Origin: Stutzerimonas stutzeri
Lineage (GTDB): Bacteria; Pseudomonadota; Gammaproteobacteria; Pseudomonadales; Pseudomonadaceae
Reading direction: 5' to 3'
Assembly: GCF_024448715.1 (NCBI RefSeq)
Contig: NZ_JAMOHZ010000001.1
Location: forward strand, 310,001-374,000
DNA length: 64,000 nt
This document shows, in pieces, positions 45,263 to 54,091 of the stretch. A model generated the notes under the pieces. That model had not been told where the DNA came from. It did not search any database and saw only the letters and a program-made list of their open reading frames with translations. The position numbers and the translations under genes are program-made. Each line of letters opens with the position of its first letter. Position 1 is the first letter of the stretch.

Positions 45263-45988
45263 TCAGTGTTTGTGATCGGCGCTGACGAAGGTCAGCGACG
45301 AGAACATACCGCGCACGCGTGCGTCCGGATCGTCACTGTCGACCGTGGTCGCTGCCGCGATCACGTTCAGGCCCCGGTTGCGCACTGGGATTCGAGCCCT
45401 GCCCTGTTGATCAGTGGTGGCGACAACTCTTTCCGGGTCGTTGACGTAGTCGCCGATCAGATCGATGCCTTCTGTGGCTTTTCCATCCACCAGCACCTGC
45501 ACCTCCAGCTCGTCACCGACGTCGACCGCAAGCGGATCACGCTGCGGCACGATGACCAGCTTGAGCTTGTCCAGCGCGGGTAGCTGCGCACCTTCCTTCA
45601 GAACCGCCAGGCTGTATTTGTAATAGCGACCGGAGTCCAGTGCGCCCGGCACTTGGGTTTCACCGACGTTCAGCCACTTTTTATCCGCGGCTTGCGTCCA
45701 GTAGCCGTTGTCCAGCGCCACGCTGATCACCGCTGCGTCATCCAAAGGCTGAAGACGGGCATGATCGTCGAGCCGCTCGACTGTGACGGGTATTCTCCCG
45801 CCGGACAGGTTGGTCGCCCAGGCTCCGGAAATCTTCTTCGCGTCATAGGCGTTGTCCTCGGGGCCGTGGCCGTAAATGACCTCGATGTTGCCGCGCCGTT
45901 CCTCCGTCCACATCCCGTGGGCCCAGGCTTGACCTGCCATCAGCATCGCGATCAGTGCAGCGGTTATTTTCGCGTGTTGCTTGCTCAT
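45263..45988 (-). CDS. DUF4198-family exported protein, probable metal-uptake accessory
   Basis: 241 aa with a signal peptide (ITAALIAMLMAGQAWA|HGMW). The mature start with His, and the beta-rich body GHGPEDNAYDAKKISGAWA ... GDELEVQVLVDGKATEGIDLIGDYVND ... VRNRGLNVIAAATT, are typical of DUF4198, found near TonB receptors and nickel/cobalt or zinc uptake systems. The C-terminus ends in a His-rich tail (DHKH). It lies 58 bp after the TonB receptor on the same strand, so it probably shares its Zur-like control. The function is not established; metal binding in the periplasm is inference. Confidence 0.8.
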   Translation of the reverse strand: MSKQHAKITAALIAMLMAGQAWAHGMWTEERRGNIEVIYGHGPEDNAYDAKKISGAWATNLSGGRIPVTVERLDDHARLQPLDDAAVISVALDNGYWTQAADKKWLNVGETQVPGALDSGRYYKYSLAVLKEGAQLPALDKLKLVIVPQRDPLAVDVGDELEVQVLVDGKATEGIDLIGDYVNDPERVVATTDQQGRARIPVRNRGLNVIAAATTVDSDDPDARVRGMFSSLTFVSADHKH

Positions 45989-46046
45989 TTCTTCTTCCTA
46001 TAAATGGGGATTGGTATCCGGTTCGTGGACCGAGCCGGGTCAGGCA

Positions 46047-48167
46047 TTACAGATTCAACGACAGGCTCAGGCTGAGGTTGCGCGGTTCACCCGGCATCAC
46101 CCAAACATTGCTGTAAGAGCGCTCGTAGTAAGTGCGGTCGAAGGCGTTGTTGAGGTTCACACCCAAGGTCAAGTCTTCCGTAGCCTTGTAGCGTGCTAGC
46201 AAATCCACGGTTGTATAGCCCGGCAGTTCGAAGCCGCTGTCCGAGACGTTGCCGGATCGCTCGCCGACGTAGTTCACCCCGCCGCCCAGTTCCAGTCCTC
46301 TCAAACCGCCATCGAGAAATTCGTAAACGCCAAGCAGGCTGCCGCTGTGCTCAGGCACGTTGAGCAGACGGCTTCCGCGCGCAAGGGTGTTGTCCTCGGT
46401 AACTTCGGCATTGACATAGGCGTAGGCGCCAATGACGCGAATCTGGTCGGTAAGCTGACCGGTTAGCTGAAGATCGATACCGCGGCTACGGACTTCACCG
46501 GCTGCAACCTGATAGGTCGTATCGGCAGGGTCAGCGGTGAGCACGTTCTCCTTGGTCAGATGAAAGGCGGCGACCGTCATACCGAGACGGCTGTCGAGTA
46601 AATCCAGCTTGAAGCCGGCCTCGTAACCCAGCCCTTCTTCCGGGTCAAAAGCCGCGCCGGACGCGTCCGCGCCACCGTTTGGCTTAAACGATTGGGAGGC
46701 GTTGGCGAACATGCCGACATTGGGCGTTAACTGATACAGCGCGCCGATACGCGGGGTCAGCTTTTCGTGAGTCTGCTCGGTGCGCGTGCCGCTTACTTCG
46801 TTATCCAGGCGATGTTCATAGTGGTCGTAGCGAGCACCGATGACACCGAAGAGCTTTTCGGTGAAACGCATCTGGTCCTGCAAGTTCAGCGAACGGGAAT
46901 GGACCAGCTCGTGCCGATCGGTGCTGCGTCCATTGAGCCCCACACTGAACGGTGGCCGCGGCTGGCCGTACACCGGCTGATAGATATCGATCTGTGACAC
47001 CGGATTTGAGCGCAGCAGCCGCTCGTTCTTCGCATAGCGCTCATACTCGGTGCCGATCAGCAGGTTGTGTTCGACGCTACCGGTGTAGACCAAGCCGCGC
47101 AGTTCCAGCTGGGTAATGCTGTCTTGCCAGTCGAAGTCTCGGTAGCGGTACTCGCGGTTGATCGTTCGAGCATCAGCGAAGCTGCTCGCCTCGGTGGCGC
47201 CACCGTTCAGGCGGCCCTGCTTGTAATGGCTGGCGAGACGGACCGTCCAGCTGGCATTCAGGTCATGTTCGATCTCGGCCTGCAGGCTCTCATTGTTGTT
47301 TTGAATATCACCGTCTTCGGGCTCCCCCAGGAACGTCGAGCGTGAGACGTTGCCGAGCCGGTCGTTCGGCGCCACCACACCGCGGTCGAACACCTGACTG
47401 TTGCGAATGACCTCGGCTTGTACGAGAAGGCGGGTCTGCGGCGTCAGCTCCCAACTGAAAGCCGGTGCGATGAACTGGCGGTCGCCGGAACGGTAATCCC
47501 GGAAACTCTGGTTGTCCTCCACCGCGAGATTCATGCGATAGAGCATTTTGCCTTCATCATCCAGTGGCGTGTTCACGTCCAGGCTGCTGCGATACCGGTC
47601 CCAGCGGCCAGCGCTCAAATCCAGACGTGCAAATTGGTCGTTCTGGGGACGCTTGCTGACGATGTTGATGGTGCCGCCGGGATCACCGTGGCCATAGAGA
47701 CTGGACGCTGGCCCCTTGAGAACATCGATGCGCTCAACGTTGGAAGCGTCTTGCGGATTCATGTGACCGCGGTTGACGCTAAAACCGTCCTTGTAGAACT
47801 CCGAGGTGGTCAGCCCGCGGATGCTGTATTCATACATGGTCAGGCCGCCAAAGTCGTTCTGACGCGCCACACCGCCGGCGTAATCCAACGCCTTTTCAAT
47901 GCGCGGGCTATCTAGATCTTCAAGGACCGTGTCGGGAATGACGCTGACCGCTTGCGGGATTTCCTCCAGCGGGCTGTCCGTCTTGGTTGCGCTTATCGAA
48001 CGTCTGGCTCGATACCCCGCAGCGGCGTCTCTCTGCTCTCGTTCGGCCGTGACCACAACCTCCTCCAGAACTGCCGTTTCTGCGTCCTGCGCCATCGCAG
48101 GCATAGCGCCTATGCCAGTCGCTACTGCCATCCCGATAAAACCTGCTGAAACCTTCCGACTACTCAT
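46047..48167 (-). CDS. TonB-dependent outer-membrane receptor (siderophore-receptor type)
   Basis: 706 aa. After a signal peptide (ending PAMAQ) there is a TonB box (LEEVVVTAER), a plug domain (PQAVSVIPDTVLEDLDSPRIEKALDYAGGVARQNDFGGLTMYEYSIRGL ... IDVLKGPASSLYGHGDPGGTINIVSKRP) and a 22-stranded barrel ending in the aromatic/Leu C-terminus LSLSLSLNL. Fold class is FhuA/FpvA-like siderophore receptor. A Zur-like palindrome lies 18-32 bp before the ATG and the DUF4198 gene follows, suggesting zinc or metal-chelate uptake more than iron. GGAAG precedes the ATG. The ligand is unknown. Confidence 0.92.
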   Translation of the reverse strand: MSSRKVSAGFIGMAVATGIGAMPAMAQDAETAVLEEVVVTAEREQRDAAAGYRARRSISATKTDSPLEEIPQAVSVIPDTVLEDLDSPRIEKALDYAGGVARQNDFGGLTMYEYSIRGLTTSEFYKDGFSVNRGHMNPQDASNVERIDVLKGPASSLYGHGDPGGTINIVSKRPQNDQFARLDLSAGRWDRYRSSLDVNTPLDDEGKMLYRMNLAVEDNQSFRDYRSGDRQFIAPAFSWELTPQTRLLVQAEVIRNSQVFDRGVVAPNDRLGNVSRSTFLGEPEDGDIQNNNESLQAEIEHDLNASWTVRLASHYKQGRLNGGATEASSFADARTINREYRYRDFDWQDSITQLELRGLVYTGSVEHNLLIGTEYERYAKNERLLRSNPVSQIDIYQPVYGQPRPPFSVGLNGRSTDRHELVHSRSLNLQDQMRFTEKLFGVIGARYDHYEHRLDNEVSGTRTEQTHEKLTPRIGALYQLTPNVGMFANASQSFKPNGGADASGAAFDPEEGLGYEAGFKLDLLDSRLGMTVAAFHLTKENVLTADPADTTYQVAAGEVRSRGIDLQLTGQLTDQIRVIGAYAYVNAEVTEDNTLARGSRLLNVPEHSGSLLGVYEFLDGGLRGLELGGGVNYVGERSGNVSDSGFELPGYTTVDLLARYKATEDLTLGVNLNNAFDRTYYERSYSNVWVMPGEPRNLSLSLSLNL

Positions 48168-48184
48168 AACGCTTCCGATTTAGA

Positions 48185-48199
48185 TGTTATACCATAACA
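48185..48199 (-). promoter_or_regulatory. Zur-like operator upstream of the TonB receptor
   Basis: TGTTATACCATAACA: 6-bp arms with a 3-bp spacer, differing by one base pair from the gammaproteobacterial Zur core GTTATAnTATAAC. It is 18-32 bp upstream of the ATG, overlapping TATAAC/TATGGT promoter-like hexamers, the expected position for a repressor. Confidence 0.6.
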
Positions 48200-48923
48200 C
48201 TCCGAACGGAGCGTTCCGCTGTTGTCAAGATTGCGCCGCGCTCTGCGACGGTTGTTCATAGTTCGCATCGCCAGACCTGGGTGAAAAGCCGCTTTTCGTC
48301 GCGACCCAAGTCGAGCTTTGCCCGGGCAGTGGAGCCTCAAAGCCCATTGTATCGGGGCTTTATATGTTATCCACAGAAGCTGTGGATAACGCTGTGCACA
48401 TAAGTGGGATGACTCGCCCAAAGGCCCGACTGGCGCGGCTTAGGAACAGATCGGCGAGTTTTTGCCCAATAGCATTTACACGTTATAAATCAGTCACTTA
48501 AGTCAAGACAGCCAAACAGAGGAAACGCCCTGAAAGCGTGTTGTGGTCGGGCCTTGTCGTATGTGCATAAAAATTCTTGTCAATGTTTTTTTAAGAAAAA
48601 ATGGCAGCTATAAGACTAGACAAACCACCTTTTCCGGCTCTATAAGCCGGCCCATTGCCACCATCAGGTCACAGTAACAACGCTACGCCGTATGTAATCA
48701 GTTGGAAAAGCGCAACGGGCAGCCATATCTCCCTTTTCGTTTGGCCGAATGGCGGGCTTGGCGGTTGGCGAATTTGAGGTAGTTAGGCGTGCCATGCACG
48801 ACGTCTACGTCAGCAAACGATCAGATGGTTGCCGACTCCTGCGCACGCCGCGCACGGATGACAACAACTCCGCGCGCAGCTGTTGGTTTTCTGCCGGAGA
48901 AAATGGCAGCGAGCTCTCGGGCT
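48200..48923. other. Long non-coding, partly AT-rich intergenic region
   Basis: About 720 bp between the TonB receptor promoter and the end of the leftward carrier gene. It contains the paired DnaA-box palindrome near 48366 and an unusually AT-rich block around 48460-48640 (runs such as TTTTTTTAAGAAAAAA near 48590). Short ORFs on both strands lack ribosome binding sites. No tRNA-like or terminator structure was recognised. Confidence 0.5.
48366..48390. promoter_or_regulatory. Two perfect DnaA boxes in inverted orientation
   Basis: TTATCCACA at 48367-48375 and its complement TGTGGATAA at 48381-48389 match the strict DnaA box; with flanking G/C they form perfect 10-bp arms around a 5-bp spacer (GAAGC). 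No replication gene is in view, so origin function is unlikely; DnaA titration or regulation is possible. Confidence 0.6.
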
Positions 48924-50243
48924 TCAGGCTCCGACGGCACCGGAGGTAACTGGCCTGGGCTTCTGTCCATGATCGGCCCGCATCCCGAGTTGCCATCCAA
49001 GATAGGCCCACAGGAGCGCGCAAGCCGCACCGATCAGCGCAGCCAGACTGTTACCCTGCCCGAGCATGTCGAGCAGACTTTTAGCCCAGCCGCTGACGGC
49101 ATCTCCGCCTCGATAGACCACTGTGTCGATGAAGTTCTTGGCCTTGTATTTGCTCTCGGCGTCCAACGGCGCAAACAGCATCTCTCTTCCGGGGCGGACG
49201 AATGCGTACTCACCGATTCGTCGCACGATCATTACCGCCGCAAGCAGGGCAAATCCGGGCGCCAGTGCGAGGCCGACAAACCCGATACACATGAGCATCG
49301 GCACGATCGCCAGCAGCACACGCACACCGACCTTTTGCGCGATGCGGCCAGTAATGAACAGCTGGGACAGCAAAGCGCCTGCCTGCACGATGAAGTCAAC
49401 GATGCCGAAGACTCTGACCTGCGCCTCGCGATCGGGGAAACGCTCGGCAACCAAGCGAGCTTGCTCGAAGTAGAGAAAGGTAGTGACCGTCGCCAGCAGC
49501 ACCACGAACCCGGCGATCCCCAGCAGATAAGGCGACCTGAGCACCGCCGTCAACCCGCTGAACGGATTACCGGGCAATGGCTGGCGGGGGTTTTCCGTCG
49601 GCTCCGCGCCTGGCCTGCCGGCGCCGCCATCTTCACGCCATCGCATCAGTACCTGCTTCAAAACCAACGCCAGACCAAGCAACAGAGCCGCCAGCAACAT
49701 CAGCCCGGACGTGCCAACAGAGCCGATAAGCGCTGCGCTCAGGGCTGGCCCCAGCAGGCCGCCGACGCTGGCGCCGGCTGCAATGAAGGCAAACAGGCGT
49801 TTGGCCTGCTCGCTGTCGAACACGTCTGCCATCAGGCTCCAGGCCACAGACACAACGAACAGGTTGTAGACCGATATCCATACGTAAAAAACGCGCGCCA
49901 ACCAGGTGCTATCAGGCTGGAGCTGAAACAGCACAACGAACACCAGAAGGTTGATGCCGAAAAAGCCGTACACCCAATCGACGAAGTGCCGGCGAGGTAC
50001 CCGAGAGCTGAGCCAGGCGAGCAGCGGAACGGCCGCCAGCATGGCCAGAAAGGTCACGGTGAACAGCCACTGCAGATTTTCGATGCCCGCCGCGATGCCC
50101 ATTGATTCGCGTATCGGACGCAGCATGAAGTAGCCCGCGAAAAGGCAGAGGAATAGAAGGAACCCGGACAATGCCGGGCGCAGCTCATGGTCACGGGCGT
50201 TGAGAGCGACGCTCAGCCGATGCAGGTGGGAAGACGTGTTCAT
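48924..50243 (-). CDS. MFS / nucleotide-translocase-like (NTP:NDP exchange family-like) membrane carrier
   Basis: 439-aa polytopic membrane protein, ~12 hydrophobic segments. The opening FLLFLCLFAGYFMLRPIRESMGIAAGIENLQWLFTVTFLAMLAAVPLLAWLSSRVPRR resembles bacterial relatives of ATP/ADP translocases that occur in free-living bacteria as MFS-like proteins of unknown substrate. ATG at 50243 has AGGAG five bases upstream; the frame extends 94 codons upstream, but that part overlaps the SDR gene and is not protein-like. It is 64 bp downstream of the SDR gene on the same strand, so probably co-transcribed with it. Confidence 0.7.
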   Translation of the reverse strand: MNTSSHLHRLSVALNARDHELRPALSGFLLFLCLFAGYFMLRPIRESMGIAAGIENLQWLFTVTFLAMLAAVPLLAWLSSRVPRRHFVDWVYGFFGINLLVFVVLFQLQPDSTWLARVFYVWISVYNLFVVSVAWSLMADVFDSEQAKRLFAFIAAGASVGGLLGPALSAALIGSVGTSGLMLLAALLLGLALVLKQVLMRWREDGGAGRPGAEPTENPRQPLPGNPFSGLTAVLRSPYLLGIAGFVVLLATVTTFLYFEQARLVAERFPDREAQVRVFGIVDFIVQAGALLSQLFITGRIAQKVGVRVLLAIVPMLMCIGFVGLALAPGFALLAAVMIVRRIGEYAFVRPGREMLFAPLDAESKYKAKNFIDTVVYRGGDAVSGWAKSLLDMLGQGNSLAALIGAACALLWAYLGWQLGMRADHGQKPRPVTSGAVGA

Positions 50244-50307
50244 GGAAGCTCCTAAAGGAGACATTGCAGATGAGTGGGCACGGGACAGCATCCGTGCCCC
50301 GGTTGCA

Positions 50308-51363
50308 TCAGGGATAGGCGACACCAGTGAGCTGCTCGGAGACGACCCAGAGCCGCTCGGCCTCCGCCTCAGCGGTGGCTGCCGGTGGGGTCTTGGCGAA
50401 GCCCAGCGGACCGCGCTTTTCCTCATCTCCGGTCGGGCCGTAGTAGGCACCGCCAATGGCCTCAGGAGCGGTGGCCGCATATAGCGTGGACAAAGCGCCC
50501 TGAGCCGCTGAGTGGTACTCGTCACGGTCCTCGGCCCATTGCTGACCGAATTGGCTGTTCAAGCCTGGGCCGCGTGCGATCAGCTCGGTCACGGCGACAC
50601 CAGGGTGCGCCGCGATGCTGCGGATGCCCCAGCCCGCAGCCTCGCTGCGCCGTTGCAACGCAAAGGTCCAATGCAGAACAGCGAGCTTCGACTGCGCGTA
50701 AGTGGTGTAGGGGTTGTATGCCTGCTCGGCCTGCAGGTCTTCGAAGTTCAGCTCTGCGCGAGCGGCGGCAATGCTTGAGAGACTGACCACTCGGGCATCT
50801 TGGCTTTCACGCAGCAACGGCACCAGCAGGCCGGTCAGGGCGAAGTGCCCCAGGTAGTTGGTTGCCAGCTGAAGCTCGAAGCCGTCGGCGGAGGTACCGC
50901 GCTCGGGCGGCGCCATGATGGCGGCATTGTTGATCAGCACGTCGAGACGCGGCAGCCGATGTTTGAGACGCTCGGCCAGGCCACGTACGGAGGAAAAGTT
51001 GGCCAGATCCACTGCCTCGAATACCACCTTTGCATCGGGCACCGACTCCTGAATCCGAGCGATGGCCTGTGCGCCGCGCTCAGGGTTGCGAGCGGCAATG
51101 ATGACCTCAGCGCCGGCACGCGAGAGTGCCAGCGCATCCTCGAATCCCATGCCACTGGTACCACCGGTGATCAGGATAATGCGACCCGCCTGCGGAGGTA
51201 TGTCGCTTGCGGTCCAGTCCGGTTTCGGCGCAACGCGACCGGAGGCCTCAATGCTCATGCCCCCTACAAGCGCGACGCCCGCGGTCAGTGTGCGCGCTAG
51301 GGCCAGGAATCGGCTGGTGCTTCGCTGGGAGCCCGCTGGGGGCGTTTCGGTGCTGTTCCACAT
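50308..51363 (-). CDS. Short-chain dehydrogenase/reductase with N-terminal membrane or signal segment
   Basis: 351 aa. After a hydrophobic N-terminal stretch (FLALARTLTAGVALVGGMSI, ~19-38), the SDR fold begins: cofactor motif ILITGGTSGMGFEDALALSRAGAEVIIAAR (TGGxxGxG), NNAAIMAPPE, and the catalytic Ser-Tyr-Lys set with VVSLSSIAA and YTTYAQSK. It resembles the retinol/protochlorophyllide-reductase-like SDR group; the substrate is unknown. AGAGGG lies seven bases before the ATG at 51363; 42 upstream codons are discarded. It is divergent from a LysR gene that may regulate it. Confidence 0.85.
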   Translation of the reverse strand: MWNSTETPPAGSQRSTSRFLALARTLTAGVALVGGMSIEASGRVAPKPDWTASDIPPQAGRIILITGGTSGMGFEDALALSRAGAEVIIAARNPERGAQAIARIQESVPDAKVVFEAVDLANFSSVRGLAERLKHRLPRLDVLINNAAIMAPPERGTSADGFELQLATNYLGHFALTGLLVPLLRESQDARVVSLSSIAAARAELNFEDLQAEQAYNPYTTYAQSKLAVLHWTFALQRRSEAAGWGIRSIAAHPGVAVTELIARGPGLNSQFGQQWAEDRDEYHSAAQGALSTLYAATAPEAIGGAYYGPTGDEEKRGPLGFAKTPPAATAEAEAERLWVVSEQLTGVAYP

Positions 51364-51500
51364 AGCTGAACCCTCTGTTGAAACCGGCAATGCCGGAGGA
51401 GAGTCGATTATTTCTGTACGACAGCGATGTGATAATCCGATCTTTTCTGGATGACCCGTACGGCGCAGCGTACAGTTGCCTTCAGCCAAGTGGAGGCTTC

Positions 51501-52400
51501 ATGCGCCAGCCCAATCTAAGTGACGTCGCCTTGTTCGCATCCGTTGTTGAAGCCGGCGGCTTTCGAGCCGCCGCGCAGAAGCGTGGAATGTCCGCCTCTT
51601 CGTTGAGCGACTGCGTACGCCGCCTTGAAAGCGATATAGGCGTGCGGCTGCTTAACCGCACCACACGCTGCGTGACCGCGACAGCTGCCGGTGAGCGCTT
51701 GCTCGAGCGCCTGCGCCCTGCCCTGCTTGAAATTCAGTCTGCCTTCAATGATCTGGATGACGACGCGCATCGCCCGGTCGGAACAATCAAACTGAATGTC
51801 CCGGTTCCCGTAGCGCGTTACATGCTGCCGGATCTGCTGACGCGCTTCCTGAAGCTCTACCCCGGCGTGAATGTCGAGGTGATGATGGAAAACACCTTTA
51901 TAGACGTCATCGCTGCGGGCTACGACGCAGGGGTACGCTACGAGGAAAGCCTGGCCAAGGACATGATCGCCGTGCCGATCGGCCCTCGGCGCCAGCGCTT
52001 TGTTGCCGCCGCCGCGCCAGCTTACCTGGCCGCACGAGGCACACCGTTTCATCCTGTCGAACTGGAAGACCACGAACTGCTGGGCCACCGCTTCGAAAGC
52101 GGTAAGGTCGGTATATTCGAGTTCGAGAAGGACGGCCGGACGTTTCGAATCCCGCCGCGCAGCCAGCTGCTCACGTCCTGCCACGATCTCAAGATCCGTG
52201 GCGCCGTAGCCGGCCTCGGTATCGTCTACACCTTTGAGGAATTCTTGCGCGAAGAGCTGGCCGACGGAAGGCTGGTGCCCATCCTCGAAGATTGGTGGCA
52301 GCACTTCGACGGTCCCTTCCTGTACTACCACGGACGTCGTCATACCCCTTCGCCGTTGCGGGCGTTCGTTGACTTCATCAGGGCCGAAGCGCAAACGTAG
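51501..52400 (+). CDS. LysR-family transcriptional regulator
   Basis: 299 aa; HTH MRQPNLSDVALFASVVEAGGFRAAAQKRGMSASSLSDCVRRLESDIGVRLLNRTTRCVTAT followed by the CrgA/DmlR-like effector domain (GTIKLNVPVPVARYMLPDLLTRFLKLYPGVNVEVMMENTFIDVIAAGYDAGVRY). GGAGG lies four bases before ATG 51501; the upstream part of the frame overlaps the SDR promoter. It probably regulates the divergent SDR/carrier genes. Confidence 0.92.
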   Translation: MRQPNLSDVALFASVVEAGGFRAAAQKRGMSASSLSDCVRRLESDIGVRLLNRTTRCVTATAAGERLLERLRPALLEIQSAFNDLDDDAHRPVGTIKLNVPVPVARYMLPDLLTRFLKLYPGVNVEVMMENTFIDVIAAGYDAGVRYEESLAKDMIAVPIGPRRQRFVAAAAPAYLAARGTPFHPVELEDHELLGHRFESGKVGIFEFEKDGRTFRIPPRSQLLTSCHDLKIRGAVAGLGIVYTFEEFLREELADGRLVPILEDWWQHFDGPFLYYHGRRHTPSPLRAFVDFIRAEAQT

Positions 52401-52475
52401 TCGCGCTGCTCGGCCCCTGCTACCGAACCGTATTGCACCGGTAACCAGACGGAAGCCCTGGCACGAGGAAACCTG

Positions 52476-53930
52476 ATGAAACATACGAAACTCATCCACC
52501 ACGGTGCTCGCGAAGGCGTCACTGGCTCGTGCCATCAATTGTGGATAGACGACACCAGCAGTGTGTTGATCGATTGCGGCCAGTTTCAGGGTGAAGACGA
52601 AGGGGAGCACGACGACGAGTTGACCCTGGATTTTTCAATCGAAGGCATCAAAGCGCTGATCGTGACTCATGTTCACATTGACCATGTCGGGCGTATTCCG
52701 AACCTACTGGCCGCGGGCTTCAACGGGCCGATCCTGTGCAGCGAGCCTTCCGCCCGGCTGTTGCCAATCGTGCTTGAGGACGCGTTCCGCCTCTCGATAA
52801 GCCGCGATCAGGAACAGCTGGAGCGGTACCTCAAGGTGGTTGAGCAGCGCATCATTGCCCTGCCCTATGATCACTGGTTCACCCTGCACGAAACCGATAC
52901 GGGTGACTGCAAGGTCCGCCTGCAGCCAGCCGGGCATGTGCTGGGTTCGGCTTATGTCGAACTGGAACTGAGCGCCCCCGAGTCCGGTGGCGAGCGAGTC
53001 GTGTTCAGCGGCGATCTGGGTGCGCCCCATTCGCCGATTCTGCCTGACCTCGTTCCGCCCGAGCGCGCGGATCTACTGATCCTTGAAAGCACCTACGGCG
53101 ACCGCCGCCACGAAGACCGTGCGCACCGCCGCGAGCGTCTGCAGGCCGCCATTGAGCGCGCACTGGCAGACCAAGGCACCGTGCTGATTCCCTCATTCAG
53201 CATCGGCCGAACACAGGAACTGCTATATGAGCTGGAGGATATTCTCCATGAGAAAAGCGAGTCGGCTGAAGCGAGCGTCACGCACAGCGAACCTGGAAAG
53301 CAGCCCAAGGAAGGCGCTCCCGATATCGACTGGCCGCAAATCCCCATAATTCTCGACTCGCCTCTTGCTGGCCGATTCACCAAGACCTACAAGGAGCTGC
53401 AAGGCTACTGGGATGAAGACGCCCGGCACCGCCTGGAAGAAGGTCGCAAGCCGCTGTCCTTCAAGCAGCTCATCACTGTCGACAGCCACGACGAGCATAT
53501 GCGCATCGTTGAACACCTCACCGAAACCGCGCGACCGGCTATTGTCATCGCAGGCAACGGCATGTGCTCCGGAGGGCGAATCGTCAACTACCTGAAGGCT
53601 ATGCTGGGCGACCCTCGGCATCATGTTGTATTCGTCGGCTATCAAGGCAAGGGCACGCCAGGTCGAGACATCAAGACACATGGACCGGAAGGCGGGTTCG
53701 TCGATCTAGACGGGCAGCGCATCGACATCCGCGCCAGCATTGATAGCGTCGGCGGCTATTCGGCCCACGCCGATCAAGCTGATTTAGTCGGCTTCGTTAC
53801 CCGGATGAACGAATGGCCGACAGAAATCCGCCTCATTCACGGCGAAGACCAGGCCAAGCAGCGCTTGGCGCAGGTTCTGGAGGCGCGCTTCAGGGAGACG
53901 GGAAAGGAAGGACGGGTAACCATCCCGTAA
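52476..53930 (+). CDS. MBL-fold beta-CASP metallo-hydrolase (RNA-processing exonuclease-like, Ysh1/CPSF family)
   Basis: 484 aa with the metallo-beta-lactamase motif THVHIDHVG (His-x-His-x-Asp-His), QPAGHVLGSAY, SGDLG and the later metal His in GGYSAHADQADL. Between the MBL halves lies a beta-CASP domain with SFSIGRTQELLYEL and IAGNGMCSGGR. The C-terminal RMMBL-type segment ends with RLIHGEDQAKQRLAQVL. Eukaryotic and archaeal relatives are RNA endonucleases/5' exonucleases; the bacterial role is not fixed. An acidic low-complexity insertion (~260-290, SESAEASVTHSEPGKQPKEG) interrupts the CASP region. It stands alone, 75 bp after the LysR gene. Confidence 0.9.
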   Translation: MKHTKLIHHGAREGVTGSCHQLWIDDTSSVLIDCGQFQGEDEGEHDDELTLDFSIEGIKALIVTHVHIDHVGRIPNLLAAGFNGPILCSEPSARLLPIVLEDAFRLSISRDQEQLERYLKVVEQRIIALPYDHWFTLHETDTGDCKVRLQPAGHVLGSAYVELELSAPESGGERVVFSGDLGAPHSPILPDLVPPERADLLILESTYGDRRHEDRAHRRERLQAAIERALADQGTVLIPSFSIGRTQELLYELEDILHEKSESAEASVTHSEPGKQPKEGAPDIDWPQIPIILDSPLAGRFTKTYKELQGYWDEDARHRLEEGRKPLSFKQLITVDSHDEHMRIVEHLTETARPAIVIAGNGMCSGGRIVNYLKAMLGDPRHHVVFVGYQGKGTPGRDIKTHGPEGGFVDLDGQRIDIRASIDSVGGYSAHADQADLVGFVTRMNEWPTEIRLIHGEDQAKQRLAQVLEARFRETGKEGRVTIP

Positions 53931-54091
53931 GCGCTACTAATGGTTAACAGCCAAATTCGTATCTCGTAGGCCGGCCTCTTTGACGTCGACGATTACTCGA
54001 CAGAACACTAGCTTCACGAACGCGCTACGCCGGCATGCATTTGCCTTGCCGATTACCGGTGGCGCCTCATCGTTGAAAGCGGTCAGGGCTT

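Noticed and set aside
48164-48421. 85-codon minus-strand frame upstream of the TonB receptor
   Set aside because: It overlaps the receptor start and the Zur-like box, lacks an SD and has no protein-like features.
48789-50105. 438-codon open frame on the plus strand
   Set aside because: Lies opposite the membrane carrier gene; highly Gln/His/Arg-rich and without domains, whereas the minus-strand product has twelve hydrophobic helices and a clear SD.
51516-52610. 364-codon minus-strand frame opposite the LysR gene
   Set aside because: Shadow of the LysR gene, which has an HTH and a GGAGG site; the antisense product has no recognisable domain.
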